Source: Ottowia testudinis
GTDB taxonomy: Bacteria; Pseudomonadota; Gammaproteobacteria; Burkholderiales; Burkholderiaceae_C
NCBI RefSeq assembly: GCF_017498525.1
Contig: NZ_CP071796.1
Span: 1,798,001-1,862,000 of the forward strand
Length of the DNA: 64,000 nucleotides
Reading direction: 5' to 3'
The notes beneath the pieces are model-generated. The model saw only the letters and a program-made list of their open reading frames with translations, did no database searches and was not told the DNA's origin. Position numbers and translations under genes: made by a program. Within the stretch, counting starts at the first letter, position 1. The number at the start of each line of letters is the position of its first letter. Below are positions 44,577 through 53,134 of the stretch, piece by piece.

Positions 44577-46206
44577 GGCGGGTGCTGCCGCGCCGGTTCA
44601 GGCGCTCGCCGCCGACGCCCCATCGCGCGACACGCTGGCCTGGTGGGCGCTCGGCTTCACGCCGCACGTGGTGTGGCTGGACGAGGCGCTGCTGCTGGAG
44701 GTGTCGGCCTGCGAGCGGCTGTGGGGCGGCCGGCGCGCGCTCATCGAGCGGGTTTTGCAATCCAATCCGGCAGGAGTCGTGATGGGTTATGGGCTTGCAG
44801 CTACTAGTTTGATAGCTTTGGCGCGCCTGCGTTGTCAACCCATGAGCGGCATTCTGGCGCTCGATTCGATGGGCCAGGCGACGCCACATCCGGCACGTTC
44901 CATGCGCCCTGCCGATCTGCCCCTGCACACCCTGACCGCCGCGCGAGCGCACCTGCCCGTGCTGGCGCGCCTGGGCTGCCGCACCTGGGGGCAGGTGGAT
45001 GCGCTGCCGCGCGGCGGCCTGGCGCGTCGCTTTGGTCCGGCGTTGGGCCGCGCGCTGGATGTGGCTTTCGGCCGCGCACCCGATGTGCACGCATGGATAA
45101 CCCTGCCCGACCGCTTCGAGCAGGCGCTGGAATTGCCCCAGCGCGCCGATTCGGCCCCCGCACTGCTGTGGTCGGCGCGCCGGCTGCTGCAGGCGCTGCA
45201 GCACTGGCTGGCCGCGCGCCAGCAGGGCGTGCTGGCGCTGGAGTTGGCGTGGACGTTCGACCAGCGCCGCCTGGACGGCCGTGCGCTGCCGCCCCAGGAC
45301 GCCATCACCCTGCGCACCGCCGAAGGCGTGCAGCACATGGACCACATTCAGCGCCTGCTGGCCGAGCGCCTGGCGCGCACGCCGCTGCTGGCGCCAGCGC
45401 GCGCCATTCGCCTGCGCGTGCTGCAAACCGCGCCCTGGAACCCCGCCACCGCCAGCTTTCTGCCCGAAGACCAGCCGCGCGGCGATGCGCTGCACGTGTT
45501 CGTCGAGCGCGTCAGCGCGCGGCTCGGCACAGGCTGCGTGCGCGTGCCGGTGTTGCACGCCGACCATCGGCCCGAATGCCGACAGGGCTGGCAACCGGCG
45601 GAGCAGGCTTTGTCTGAGGTGAGTCCCTGGTGGAAACGCACCCAACCCAAAACAGTCAACGCCGCATCCGATGGGCCCGGCAGCGAGGCTGTTGACTCCC
45701 TCTCCCGCTTGCGGGAGAGGGCAGGGATGAGGGCTAGCGATGGTTCGGATGGACACCTTTGCCCCTCACCCCCACCCTCTCCCCAGAGGGGCGAGGGAGC
45801 CAAACCCTCTGCGCCCACCGGCCTGCCCGACGCCCTCAGCCCCACTTGGCTGCTGCGCGAGCCGCAGCCGTTGCGGGTCGAGGCGGGCCAGCCCTGCCAC
45901 CAAGGCCAGCGGCTGCGTCTCATCGCCGGTCCGCACCGGCTGGAAGCGGGGTGGTGGAGCGCGGCACTGCCTGAAGCAGGGGACGAAGCCGTCGCTGCGC
46001 GCGACTATTTCATCGCCCAAAGCCCCACCGCCGAACTGCTGTGGGTGTACCGCGAGCGGCGCACGGCATCGCAACCGTTGCCTGCCGTCAACCCAGTGCC
46101 ACGAACCGCGGGTGATGCGCCCGCGACCCCCATCGCCGGCGAGCACCGCCGGGCAAAAAGCGCCTCATCGTCCGAGCGCTGGTTCCTTCAAGGCCTGTAT
46201 GCCTGA
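44545..46206 (+). CDS. imuB: ImuB, Y-family polymerase-like adaptor
   Basis: A 553-residue inactive Y-family polymerase that bridges DnaE2 and the sliding clamp. It keeps the fold but lacks the catalytic acidic triad normally seen near MDxFYA; the N-terminus reads MHWLALQWAP. FGLGR-like fingers/thumb motifs are replaced by LGCRTWGQVDALPRGGLARR. Two segments are repeat-encoded: about 80-90 (GYGLAATSLIALA) and a larger one around 385-425. GGAGG precedes ATG 44545. It overlaps both neighbours. Confidence 0.9.
   Translation: MHWLALQWAPEAGAAAPVQALAADAPSRDTLAWWALGFTPHVVWLDEALLLEVSACERLWGGRRALIERVLQSNPAGVVMGYGLAATSLIALARLRCQPMSGILALDSMGQATPHPARSMRPADLPLHTLTAARAHLPVLARLGCRTWGQVDALPRGGLARRFGPALGRALDVAFGRAPDVHAWITLPDRFEQALELPQRADSAPALLWSARRLLQALQHWLAARQQGVLALELAWTFDQRRLDGRALPPQDAITLRTAEGVQHMDHIQRLLAERLARTPLLAPARAIRLRVLQTAPWNPATASFLPEDQPRGDALHVFVERVSARLGTGCVRVPVLHADHRPECRQGWQPAEQALSEVSPWWKRTQPKTVNAASDGPGSEAVDSLSRLRERAGMRASDGSDGHLCPSPPPSPQRGEGAKPSAPTGLPDALSPTWLLREPQPLRVEAGQPCHQGQRLRLIAGPHRLEAGWWSAALPEAGDEAVAARDYFIAQSPTAELLWVYRERRTASQPLPAVNPVPRTAGDAPATPIAGEHRRAKSASSSERWFLQGLYA
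44780..44818 (-). repeat. Short interspersed palindromic repeat, degenerate copy (coding)
   Basis: GGCTTGCAGCTACTAGTTTGATAG resembles a diverged reverse copy (parts: GCTTGCAGCTACTAG, TTTGATAG). It is in frame within imuB and gives AATSLIAL. Confidence 0.45.
45695..45799. repeat. Pair of CTCTCCC/GGGAGAG palindromic repeats inside imuB
   Basis: The left unit (45695-45734) holds CCCTCTCCCGC-TTGCGGGAGAGGG and ends GATGAGGG. The right unit (45761-45799) starts CCCCTCACCC and ends CAGAGGGGCGAGGG. The two are in opposite orientation with GAGGG ends facing. They are in frame and encode a Ser/Arg/Pro-rich insert (DSLSRLRERAGMRAS, then PSPPPSPQRGEG). Confidence 0.88.
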
Positions 46207-49200
46207 GCTGTCGCGCAAAGAAGAGGCCGAGCGTGCGCAGTCCGCGCGTCGCCGCGCCAGCCAGGTGCGCCGCCTTCGTCCCCGCGCGGGCGATGAGCCG
46301 GCGGACGAGGGCCGCGCAGCAGGCAGTGCACCCGCCTACGTCGAACTGCATTGCCTGACGCACTTCAGCTTTCAGCGCGGCGCCAGCAGCCCCGAGGAAT
46401 TGGTGCGCCGCGCCTGGGCGCTGGGCTATACGGCGCTGGCCATCACCGACGAATGCTCGGTGGCCGGCGTGGTGCGCGCCTGGAGCACCCTCAAGGCCTG
46501 CGCCCGCGCGCCCGAGCCGGGCGACGCATGGGACGAAGAACTGCTGCACATGCGCGCCGCCCGCGCGGCGCAAGGCGTGACCGAGCCGCTGCAGTTGCTG
46601 TTCGGCAGCGAATTCCGCTTTGAAGGCCTGGGTACGCTGGTTGCCATCGCGCGCGATCTGCAAAGCTGGGGCGATCTATGCAGCTTCATTACCGCCTGCC
46701 GCCGCGCCGCGCCCAAGGGCCAGTACCGCCTGCCGCCGCTGGCTGAGGCGCTGGCTGCGCTGAAGGCCTGCGAGCGACTCTGGGCGCCTTGTCGAAATAC
46801 CCCGAATGCTCTTGAATCAGTAGCTGCTCATTGGGACTTGACGACGACCAGCGGCCAATCTCATTCCAACATGGGCTTGTTGTGCGAGCTGCATGCCAGC
46901 CCCGATGATGCGCTGTGGCTGGCCCAGTTGCGCGCTGTGTCCAGCACCACGGGCTGGGCCCTGTGCGCCGCCGGCGATGTGCACATGCACGTGCGATCAC
47001 GCAAGCGCCTGCAGGATGTGATGACGGCCATCCGCATCGGCCAGCCCGTGCACGCCTGCGGCTTTGAACTGCAGCCCAACGCCGAGCGCCACCTGCGTCC
47101 GCGCGAGCGGCTGGGCGGCATCTATCCCCGCGACGTGCTGGCGGCAACGCTCGCCGTCGCGCGGCGCTGCACTTTCGGACTGGAGGAAATCCAATACAAC
47201 TACCCGAAAGAAGCCGTCATCCAGGGAATGACACCCATCGAAACGCTGCGCCAACTCACCCGCGAAGGCGCGGCCTGGCGGTTTCCAAAGGTCGTGCCGA
47301 AGCTCATTCAGGGTTTCATCGACAAGGAATTGGCTCTCATCGCCGAGTGCGAATACGAGATGTTCTTCCTCACGGTGCACGACATCGTGCGCTGGGCGCG
47401 CGGGCAGGGCATCCTGTGCCAGGGCCGTGGCTCGGCCGCCAATTCGGTGGTGTGTTATTGCCTGGGCATCACGGCGGCTGATCCCGAAAAATCCAACCCG
47501 TTGCTTGAACGTTTCATCAGCCGTGAACGCCGCAATGAGCCGCCCGACATTGACGTCGACTTCGAGCATGAACGGCGTGAAGAGGTCATCCAGTACATCT
47601 ACCGCAAGTACGGACGCTACCGCGCCGCGCTCGCCGCCACCGTCACCTGCTACAGAAGACGCAGCGCCCTGCGCGACGTGGGCAAGGCGCTGGACGTAGA
47701 TGAGCGCCTGATCGATGCCTTCGCCAAGGACCACCATTGGTTCGACGACGGTCTGGCCGCGCACCGGCTGGGCGAATTGGCGGCATCGGTCGGCGCGTCC
47801 ATCACGCCGCAGTTGGCGAAGCTGTGGCTTGAATTGACCGAACAACTGCGCGGAGCGCCGCGCCACCTGAGCCAGCACGTCGGCGGCTTTGTGCTGACCG
47901 AAACGCCGCTGCACCGCCTGGTGCCGCTGGAGCCGGCCGCCATGGAAGGCGATGCAGCATGGAAAGAACGCTTGTCCGAGCCTCAACATCCGCAGCCGCA
48001 GCCCGACCCCGGCATGGCGCGTCTGGCGCAAAGCCTGCCGCCGCTGCCCGCGCTGCGTCAGGTCATCCAATGGGACAAGGACGATCTGGATGCGCTGAAA
48101 ATGATGAAGGTCGACGTGCTCGCGCTGGGCATGCTCACCGCTATGCGGCGTTGCATTGAAATGGTGGCACGTCGGCGTGGCGAGCCGTTCTCTCGCTCTG
48201 ATATCCAGAGCACAGGCGATTGCCAAAAAACCTATGAAATGATCCAGCGTGCCGACACGGTGGGCACCTTCCAGATTGAAAGCCGCGCGCAAATGAGCAT
48301 GCTGCCGCGCCTGAAGCCCACTACGTTCTACGACTTGGTGGTTGAAGTGGCCATCGTGCGGCCGGGGCCGATCAGTGGAGGCATGGTGCATCCGTACCTG
48401 AAGGCGCGTGAACGTTGGGCGTGCGACAAAACCTATGAATGCGAGCGCTCGTTGCACGAACCGACTGGGGTCGAACCCGCATTGAAAAAAGCGCTGGAGC
48501 GCACCCTGGGCATCCCGATCTTCCAGGAGCAGGTGATGGAAATCGCCATCATCGCTGCCGGTTTTTCAGCCGAGCGGGCCGACCAGTTGCGCCGCTCCAT
48601 GGCTGCATGGAAGCGGCACGGCGGTGTCCACAAGTTCGAGGCCGAGTTGAAAGACGGCATGCGCGAGCGCGGCTACAGCGATGAATTTGCCGAGCGCATC
48701 TTCAAGCAGATGCTGGGCTTCGGCGAATACGGCTTTCCCGAAAGCCACGCCTACAGCTTCGCGCTGATCGCCTACGAAAGCAGCTGGCTCAAATGCCACG
48801 AGCCCGAGGCCTTTCTGGCCGCCATGCTCAATTCGCAACCGATGGGCTTTTACGGGCCGTCGCAGTTGATCCAGGATGCGCAGCGTCACGATGTGGTGGT
48901 GTTGCCCCCCGATGTGGCGGTGAGCGGCTGGGATTGCGCGCTCGAAAAATCGGGGTCAGATGACGATTTCCCTGATCAACTTCATGCATCAAATGACCCG
49001 CCGCCGCTTACTGAAAAAGCGCAAGCAGCTATCAAAAGCATAAAAACCCAACACCGCCCCGCTGTTCGGCTGGGCTTGCGCCTGGTGCAGGGCCTGAACC
49101 AGGAGGCCGGCCAGCGCATCGAATCGGCCCGTGCGGATCGGCCGTTCGACAGCGTCGCCGACTTGGCGCGTCGAGCCGCGCTGGAGGTCAAAACGCTCAA

Positions 49201-49786
49201 CCAACTCGCCGCCGCCGACGCCTTGCGCAGTCTGGCCGGCCATCGGCGCCAGCAGGTGTGGCAAGGGGCAGGCTTGAAGTCAGCGCCTGAACTACTGCGC
49301 GATGCACCGATAAACGAAGCGCCACTCCAGTTGCCCGCGGCACCCGAAGGCGAAGAGATCGTGCACGATTACGCCGCGCTGGGCTTGACGCTGCGGCGCC
49401 ATCCGGTGGCATTGCTGCGCCCGCGCTTGAGGCGCTGGCGCCTGAAAAGCGCAGATGAATTGAAGGGAGTGCCCCACGGTCAGCAGGTGCGCGCCTGCGG
49501 CATCGTCATCGGCCGCCAGCAGCCCGGCACGGCCAAGGGCACCATCTTCGTCACGCTGGAAGACGAGACCGGCCCGGTCAACGTGATCGTCTGGAAAAGC
49601 CTGCGCGACGACGAGCAGCAGCGCAACGCCTTGCTGCGCGCGCGCCTGCTGGCGGTGCAGGGCGAGTGGCAGCGCGATCCAAACAGCGGCGGCCATGTGC
49701 GCCACCTGATTGCCCAGCGCTTCGTCGATCTCACCCCGCTGCTCGGACGCATCGCCGGTTTGACGACCAGCCGCGATTTTCATTGA
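46199..49786 (+). CDS. dnaE2: Error-prone DNA polymerase DnaE2 (ImuC)
   Basis: A 1195-residue C-family polymerase for damage-induced mutagenic bypass. The PHP domain (ELHCLTHFSFQRGASSPEEL) lies at about 40-300. Catalytic acids lie in the NEPPDIDVDFEHERREE palm motif. QGRGSAANSVVCY and FGEYGFPESHAYSFALI are polymerase landmarks, and an OB fold is near the end (VRACGIVIGRQQPGTAKGT). Two repeat-encoded inserts are seen, near 200-220 and between CALE and RLGLRLV. The start at ATG 46199 overlaps imuB. Confidence 0.95.
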   Translation: MPELSRKEEAERAQSARRRASQVRRLRPRAGDEPADEGRAAGSAPAYVELHCLTHFSFQRGASSPEELVRRAWALGYTALAITDECSVAGVVRAWSTLKACARAPEPGDAWDEELLHMRAARAAQGVTEPLQLLFGSEFRFEGLGTLVAIARDLQSWGDLCSFITACRRAAPKGQYRLPPLAEALAALKACERLWAPCRNTPNALESVAAHWDLTTTSGQSHSNMGLLCELHASPDDALWLAQLRAVSSTTGWALCAAGDVHMHVRSRKRLQDVMTAIRIGQPVHACGFELQPNAERHLRPRERLGGIYPRDVLAATLAVARRCTFGLEEIQYNYPKEAVIQGMTPIETLRQLTREGAAWRFPKVVPKLIQGFIDKELALIAECEYEMFFLTVHDIVRWARGQGILCQGRGSAANSVVCYCLGITAADPEKSNPLLERFISRERRNEPPDIDVDFEHERREEVIQYIYRKYGRYRAALAATVTCYRRRSALRDVGKALDVDERLIDAFAKDHHWFDDGLAAHRLGELAASVGASITPQLAKLWLELTEQLRGAPRHLSQHVGGFVLTETPLHRLVPLEPAAMEGDAAWKERLSEPQHPQPQPDPGMARLAQSLPPLPALRQVIQWDKDDLDALKMMKVDVLALGMLTAMRRCIEMVARRRGEPFSRSDIQSTGDCQKTYEMIQRADTVGTFQIESRAQMSMLPRLKPTTFYDLVVEVAIVRPGPISGGMVHPYLKARERWACDKTYECERSLHEPTGVEPALKKALERTLGIPIFQEQVMEIAIIAAGFSAERADQLRRSMAAWKRHGGVHKFEAELKDGMRERGYSDEFAERIFKQMLGFGEYGFPESHAYSFALIAYESSWLKCHEPEAFLAAMLNSQPMGFYGPSQLIQDAQRHDVVVLPPDVAVSGWDCALEKSGSDDDFPDQLHASNDPPPLTEKAQAAIKSIKTQHRPAVRLGLRLVQGLNQEAGQRIESARADRPFDSVADLARRAALEVKTLNQLAAADALRSLAGHRRQQVWQGAGLKSAPELLRDAPINEAPLQLPAAPEGEEIVHDYAALGLTLRRHPVALLRPRLRRWRLKSADELKGVPHGQQVRACGIVIGRQQPGTAKGTIFVTLEDETGPVNVIVWKSLRDDEQQRNALLRARLLAVQGEWQRDPNSGGHVRHLIAQRFVDLTPLLGRIAGLTTSRDFH
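46803..46862 (+). repeat. Short interspersed palindromic repeat, copy 12 (coding)
   Basis: AATCAGTAGCTGCTCATT, loop, ACCAGCGGCCAATCTCATT. Diverged, but the AGTAGCTGCTC start and CAGCGGCCAAT tail are clear. In dnaE2 it encodes LESVAAHWDLTTTSGQSHS. Confidence 0.7.
49002..49046 (-). repeat. Short interspersed palindromic repeat, copy 13 (coding)
   Basis: GCCGCTTACTGAAAAAGCGC followed by AAGCAGCTATCAAAAGC, a reverse copy in frame in dnaE2 (TEKAQAAIKSIK). The DNA just before it (GGGTCAGATGACGATTTCCC) also looks foreign to the gene. Confidence 0.85.
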
Positions 49787-49788
49787 CC

Positions 49789-50403
49789 ATGGCACGCCGC
49801 CGCGCTGTGCGCCCGTCCGATCCATTGCTGCAGCCAGCGCTTTTCGCCATGAACGAATTGCATCAACCCCCGCCGCCGCGCCGTTTGTTCACCGCGCTGT
49901 TCCCGCCTGAAGAGGCAACCCAGGCCATCGACGCCGAGCGCCAGCGCTGGGCGGGCCTGCCGCGCCGGCTGCATCCCGTGCCCGCGCGCATGCACGTCAC
50001 GCTGCAGTTCTTTAACGCCGTCGATGCGCCGCACGAACGCGACTGGCTGGCCGCGCTGTCCTCGTTGCGCTTTGCGCCGTTCGAACTGGCGCTCGATCGC
50101 GCCGAATTGTGGGACGCGCCCAGCGGCCGCATCGCCGTGTTGCGGCCCTCGGCCAGCGCGGCGCTGGATGCCTTGCACGACCAAACGGCGCGGCTGGCGC
50201 GCCAGGCCGGGCTGCCGGCGACGCTGGGAGCCTGGCAGCCGCACCTGACCACGGTGCGGCGGGCCGATGCGGTGGCCCCGCTGGCGCTGGCGCAGCCGAT
50301 CCGCTGGACGGTGCACCGGGTCGATTTGATTTGGTCGAACCTGAAGTCGCAGCCGCCGTGCTATCACCGCCTGGGCGGCTTTCCCCACCAGGAAGCGCCC
50401 TGA
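49789..50403 (+). CDS. thpR: RNA 2',3'-cyclic phosphodiesterase
   Basis: About 204 residues, 2H phosphoesterase family. The two catalytic H-x-T motifs are HVTLQFF and HLTTVRR. RRLFTALFPPEE and the C-terminal VDLIWSNL are typical of ThpR (LigT). The start could be ATG 49789 or ATG 49849; the latter gives 184 residues and the normal N-terminus. It begins just after dnaE2 and may be expressed with it. Confidence 0.88.
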   Translation: MARRRAVRPSDPLLQPALFAMNELHQPPPPRRLFTALFPPEEATQAIDAERQRWAGLPRRLHPVPARMHVTLQFFNAVDAPHERDWLAALSSLRFAPFELALDRAELWDAPSGRIAVLRPSASAALDALHDQTARLARQAGLPATLGAWQPHLTTVRRADAVAPLALAQPIRWTVHRVDLIWSNLKSQPPCYHRLGGFPHQEAP

Positions 50404-50442
50404 TGGCGCCCGATTCCGCAGCGCCGGTGGCTGATCATCCGA

Positions 50443-50664
50443 TCAATAGCCGCGCTGATGGCGGCGATAGCCGCGCCCATCCAGGCAGGCTTGCATCACG
50501 GCGTTGCGGTCGGCTTGCGACAGGCCTTCCTCGTGCGCTTCGTCCTCGCAGCGGATCACGTCGCGCTCGTTGGCGTAGTCGATGTAGTCGTTGGGCTTGC
50601 TGCTGGCGCAGCCGGCCACCGCCACGGTCAGCGCCATGGCCAGGCCCATCCATGCGGGTTTCAT
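50443..50664 (-). CDS. Small lipoprotein of unknown function
   Basis: A 73-residue protein with a lipoprotein signal (MGLAMALTVAVAGCAS, lipobox VAGC). The short mature part contains two further cysteines (RCEDEAHEEG and MQACLDGRGY) that could pair in the periplasm. The start at 50664 (MKPAWMG) fits the signal better than 50688. No family is recognised. Confidence 0.72.
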   Translation of the reverse strand: MKPAWMGLAMALTVAVAGCASSKPNDYIDYANERDVIRCEDEAHEEGLSQADRNAVMQACLDGRGYRRHQRGY

Positions 50665-50841
50665 GCATCTACCTTGTTGCTTGTCCATGCAGGCGAGTGT
50701 GGGCGCACGCGGTGGACTTGCCGCGAAGGCCGTATGGAGATTTGGTGACGCCGCACGGGCTGCAGCGCCATCACAACCAGGATGTGCCCACGCACCGGCG
50801 TGTCGCTGGCGTCGGCGATCCGGTGCCGAACGCCTTCGGAT

Positions 50842-51516
50842 TCACCCCTCGATCATGGGCAGCAGCCGCGCCAGGCCCGCCGGCGTGGCCAGCAGGGCGC
50901 GGCTTTCCGGCCCGGCGCGCAGCCAGCCTGCGTGCAGGTAGTGGTTGAGCAGTGCCTTGGCCAGCGGGCCGGCCAGGTGGTCTTGCCGCTCCGACCAATC
51001 CATGCAGCGATAAGCCAGCCGCCCGCGTGGCGGCGGGACGGGCACGCCCAGGCCGTCCAGCCATTGCCGGCCGGCCTCGGTCAGCCGCAGGCCCGAGTCG
51101 CTCTCGTGCAGGTAGCCGCGTGCCAGCAGCATGTTGAACTGCGCCACGCCCAATTCGCCCGCCAGGTGGCCGTAGCAGCGCCGGGCGTGTTTGAGCGGCT
51201 GATACGCCGGGCGCTGCCAGCGTGCCTGCACGCCGTCGCGTTCGGCCACCATGGCCAGCGCCTGCAGCGCGTGCGCCACGTCGGCATCGGCCAGGGCAAA
51301 GTATTTGTGACGGCCCTGCGCGCGCAGGCAAATCAGGCCAGCATCCTGCAACTGCGCCAGTTGCGATGTGGCGGCCTGCGGCGTGATGCCGGCCGCCTGC
51401 GCCAGCTCGCCTGCGGTGCGCGATTCGCCCGACAACAGCCGCGCCAGCATGCGCGCGCGCGTCGGGTCGGCCATCATGGCGGCGATGCGGGCAAAGCGCG
51501 GTTCGGGGTGGGTCAC
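50842..51516 (-). CDS. ArsR-type winged-helix regulator
   Basis: A 224-residue regulator. The N-terminal ArsR domain ([20 protein letters not shown], then [20 protein letters not shown] as recognition helix) is followed by a C-terminal domain of about 110 residues not found in minimal ArsR proteins. There is no obvious metal-binding CxC. It starts on GTG 51516 overlapping the NIPSNAP gene stop, so it is the last gene of a three-gene operon and may regulate it. Confidence 0.85.
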   Translation of the reverse strand: MTHPEPRFARIAAMMADPTRARMLARLLSGESRTAGELAQAAGITPQAATSQLAQLQDAGLICLRAQGRHKYFALADADVAHALQALAMVAERDGVQARWQRPAYQPLKHARRCYGHLAGELGVAQFNMLLARGYLHESDSGLRLTEAGRQWLDGLGVPVPPPRGRLAYRCMDWSERQDHLAGPLAKALLNHYLHAGWLRAGPESRALLATPAGLARLLPMIEG

Positions 51517-51854
51517 AAAGCCGATTGTGGCGGCGGCTGGTTGAGCGTGCCGGCCACGCCTTGCAGGAAGCGCCGCTCCTCTTTCAGGATGAAGCGCTGC
51601 TGCTGCGCCCAGGCGAGGTTGCGCGCGCCCTCGGCATCGGCGCGCAGGCGGGCGCGATAGGCTTCGTACGCGGCCAATGAGTCAAAACTGATCAGCCCCC
51701 AAGCCTCGAAGTTGCTGCCCTCGTGCGGCAGCCAGTAACCCACCAGATACCCGCCGCAGCGCGGGATGATGCGGCCCCAGTTCTCGGCGTACTGGCGGAA
51801 GGCGTCTTGCTGGAACGGGTCGATTTCATAGCGGATAAAGCAGGTCAGGCTCAT
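51513..51854 (-). CDS. NIPSNAP-family protein
   Basis: A 113-residue dimeric ferredoxin-like alpha/beta protein: [20 protein letters not shown] and [20 protein letters not shown] are family-typical. Bacterial NIPSNAP proteins have no settled function. Start and stop both overlap the neighbouring genes (ATGA and GTGA), giving tight coupling with the ABM-type monooxygenase and the regulator. Confidence 0.85.
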   Translation of the reverse strand: MSLTCFIRYEIDPFQQDAFRQYAENWGRIIPRCGGYLVGYWLPHEGSNFEAWGLISFDSLAAYEAYRARLRADAEGARNLAWAQQQRFILKEERRFLQGVAGTLNQPPPQSAL

Positions 51855-52207
51855 GGGGTTTCTCTCCAGTGGTGGGCGTTGGAATCGTGCGGCGCCTGCT
51901 CACGCGGGTGCATCCCGTAGTCGCGCAGCACGTGCGCCACACGCAGGCGGTAGTCGGCCAGCACCTGCGCCCGGCCTTCGGTTTGCGCGTGGCGGTGGGA
52001 TAGGGCGTTGCGCCACGCGGCCACGGCGGCCTCATCGCGCCAGAATGACAGCGACAGGAATTTGCCGGGCTCTGCGACGCTTTCAAAACGCTCGATCGAC
52101 AGGAAGCCGTCGATCCGCATCAGCTCGTCGCGCAGCCCTGCGGCCAATTCAAAATAGCGGTCGGTGCGGCCGGCAGCGGGCCACAACTCAAAGATGACGG
52201 CAAGCAT
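51851..52207 (-). CDS. ABM-type (antibiotic biosynthesis monooxygenase) domain protein
   Basis: A 118-residue protein with the ABM fold: [20 protein letters not shown], then [21 protein letters not shown] and [12 protein letters not shown]. Members degrade heme, oxidise quinones or have no known enzyme activity. It leads the operon with NIPSNAP and ArsR proteins; both small proteins share the dimeric alpha/beta-barrel fold. Substrate unknown. ATG 52207 is preferred over GTG 52210. Confidence 0.85.
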   Translation of the reverse strand: MLAVIFELWPAAGRTDRYFELAAGLRDELMRIDGFLSIERFESVAEPGKFLSLSFWRDEAAVAAWRNALSHRHAQTEGRAQVLADYRLRVAHVLRDYGMHPREQAPHDSNAHHWRETP

Positions 52208-52331
52208 CACGGTCCTCGCACTTGGCTTTCAACGAGTCCAGTGTGCGGCACGGTCCGCGCTTGTTGTTACGGCGCCGGCAGAAGCGTTGCGATCGGATGG
52301 GCCACGGAATGGGCCAAAACCCGCTAAAATC

Positions 52332-52346
52332 TGGTTGATTCAACCA
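52332..52346. promoter_or_regulatory. Palindromic operator of the Phd/PIN module
   Basis: TGGTTGA-T-TCAACCA is a perfect dyad with 7-bp arms and a single central base, 18 bases before the antitoxin start. It is the natural binding site for a Phd/YefM antitoxin acting on its own promoter. Confidence 0.72.
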
Positions 52347-52364
52347 ATTTTTATGAGGCCTGCC

Positions 52365-52685
52365 ATGACCGCCGCCGCCGTTGGCCTGTTCGAGGCCAAA
52401 ACCCACCTGTCTGAATACGTCGCCCGCGCCGAAAAGGGCGAGGAAGTGATCATCATGCGGCACAACAAGCCGGTGGCCAAGATCGTGCCGCTGCATGCCA
52501 AGGGTGAGGTGGCGCCGCAGGACATTCCGCCTTTTGTCCAGCGCACCTTCGATATGGGTGAGCCGCTGGTGGATCTGACCAAGGCCAACGAATATCTCTC
52601 CGAACTCGACGTGCAGGAATTCCTGAAACTGGATGCACGCCTGCGTGCCGAATGGGCGCTCAAGACCGACGGCGACGGGCAATGA
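52365..52685 (+). CDS. Phd/YefM-type antitoxin
   Basis: A 106-residue antitoxin: VGLFEAKTHLSEYVARAEKGEEVIIMRHNKPVAKIVP (conserved EAKTHLSE and RHNKPVAKIVP) is the Phd DNA-binding domain. An acidic helical C-terminus wraps the toxin. ATG 52365 was preferred; ATG 52353 adds four residues. Its stop overlaps the toxin start (ATGA). Confidence 0.9.
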   Translation: MTAAAVGLFEAKTHLSEYVARAEKGEEVIIMRHNKPVAKIVPLHAKGEVAPQDIPPFVQRTFDMGEPLVDLTKANEYLSELDVQEFLKLDARLRAEWALKTDGDGQ

Positions 52686-53134
52686 AGCTGCCCGACACCA
52701 ACTTGCTGGTCTATAGCGTCAACGCCAGCAGTCCGTTTCACAGCGCCGCGAAGGCGTGGCTTGCGGATGCGTTCGCCGCGTCCGGCGGTGTGGCGTTTGC
52801 CTGGAACGCGCTGATCGGCTTTGTGCGCATTGCCACGCATCCACGCGCCATGCAGTCGCCGCTCACCGTGAGCGATGCCACAGGCATGGTGGACGAATGG
52901 TTGTCGCAGCCACGCGCCGTCGTGGTGAACCCCGGTCCGCACCACGCCGATGTGCTGTTCAAGTTGCTGCTGCAATGCGGCACCGGCGGCAACCTGACCA
53001 ACGACGCCCATCTGGCCGCGCTGGCCGTTGAACATTCGGCCACCGTGGGCACGTTCGATCGCGATTTCCTCAAATTCAAGGGTGTGCAGATCGATCTGCT
53101 GACCCGCCCCGATTCATCCAAGTTCCCATCATGA
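52682..53134 (+). CDS. PIN-domain toxin, VapC family
   Basis: A 150-residue ribonuclease toxin. Catalytic acids: Asp in LPDTNLLVY (residue 5), a Glu/Asp near the middle, Asp in [12 protein letters not shown] and Asp in [10 protein letters not shown]. VapC toxins cut tRNA or rRNA. It overlaps the antitoxin gene upstream and, unusually, the alaS gene downstream by four bases. Confidence 0.9.
   Translation: MKLPDTNLLVYSVNASSPFHSAAKAWLADAFAASGGVAFAWNALIGFVRIATHPRAMQSPLTVSDATGMVDEWLSQPRAVVVNPGPHHADVLFKLLLQCGTGGNLTNDAHLAALAVEHSATVGTFDRDFLKFKGVQIDLLTRPDSSKFPS

Noticed and set aside
50689-50841. Possible gene remnant between the small lipoprotein and ArsR genes
   Set aside because: One plus-strand frame reads plausibly (VDLPRRPYGDLVTPHGLQ) for about 45 codons but has no start, no recognisable family and continues into antisense of the ArsR gene, so I cannot support it.
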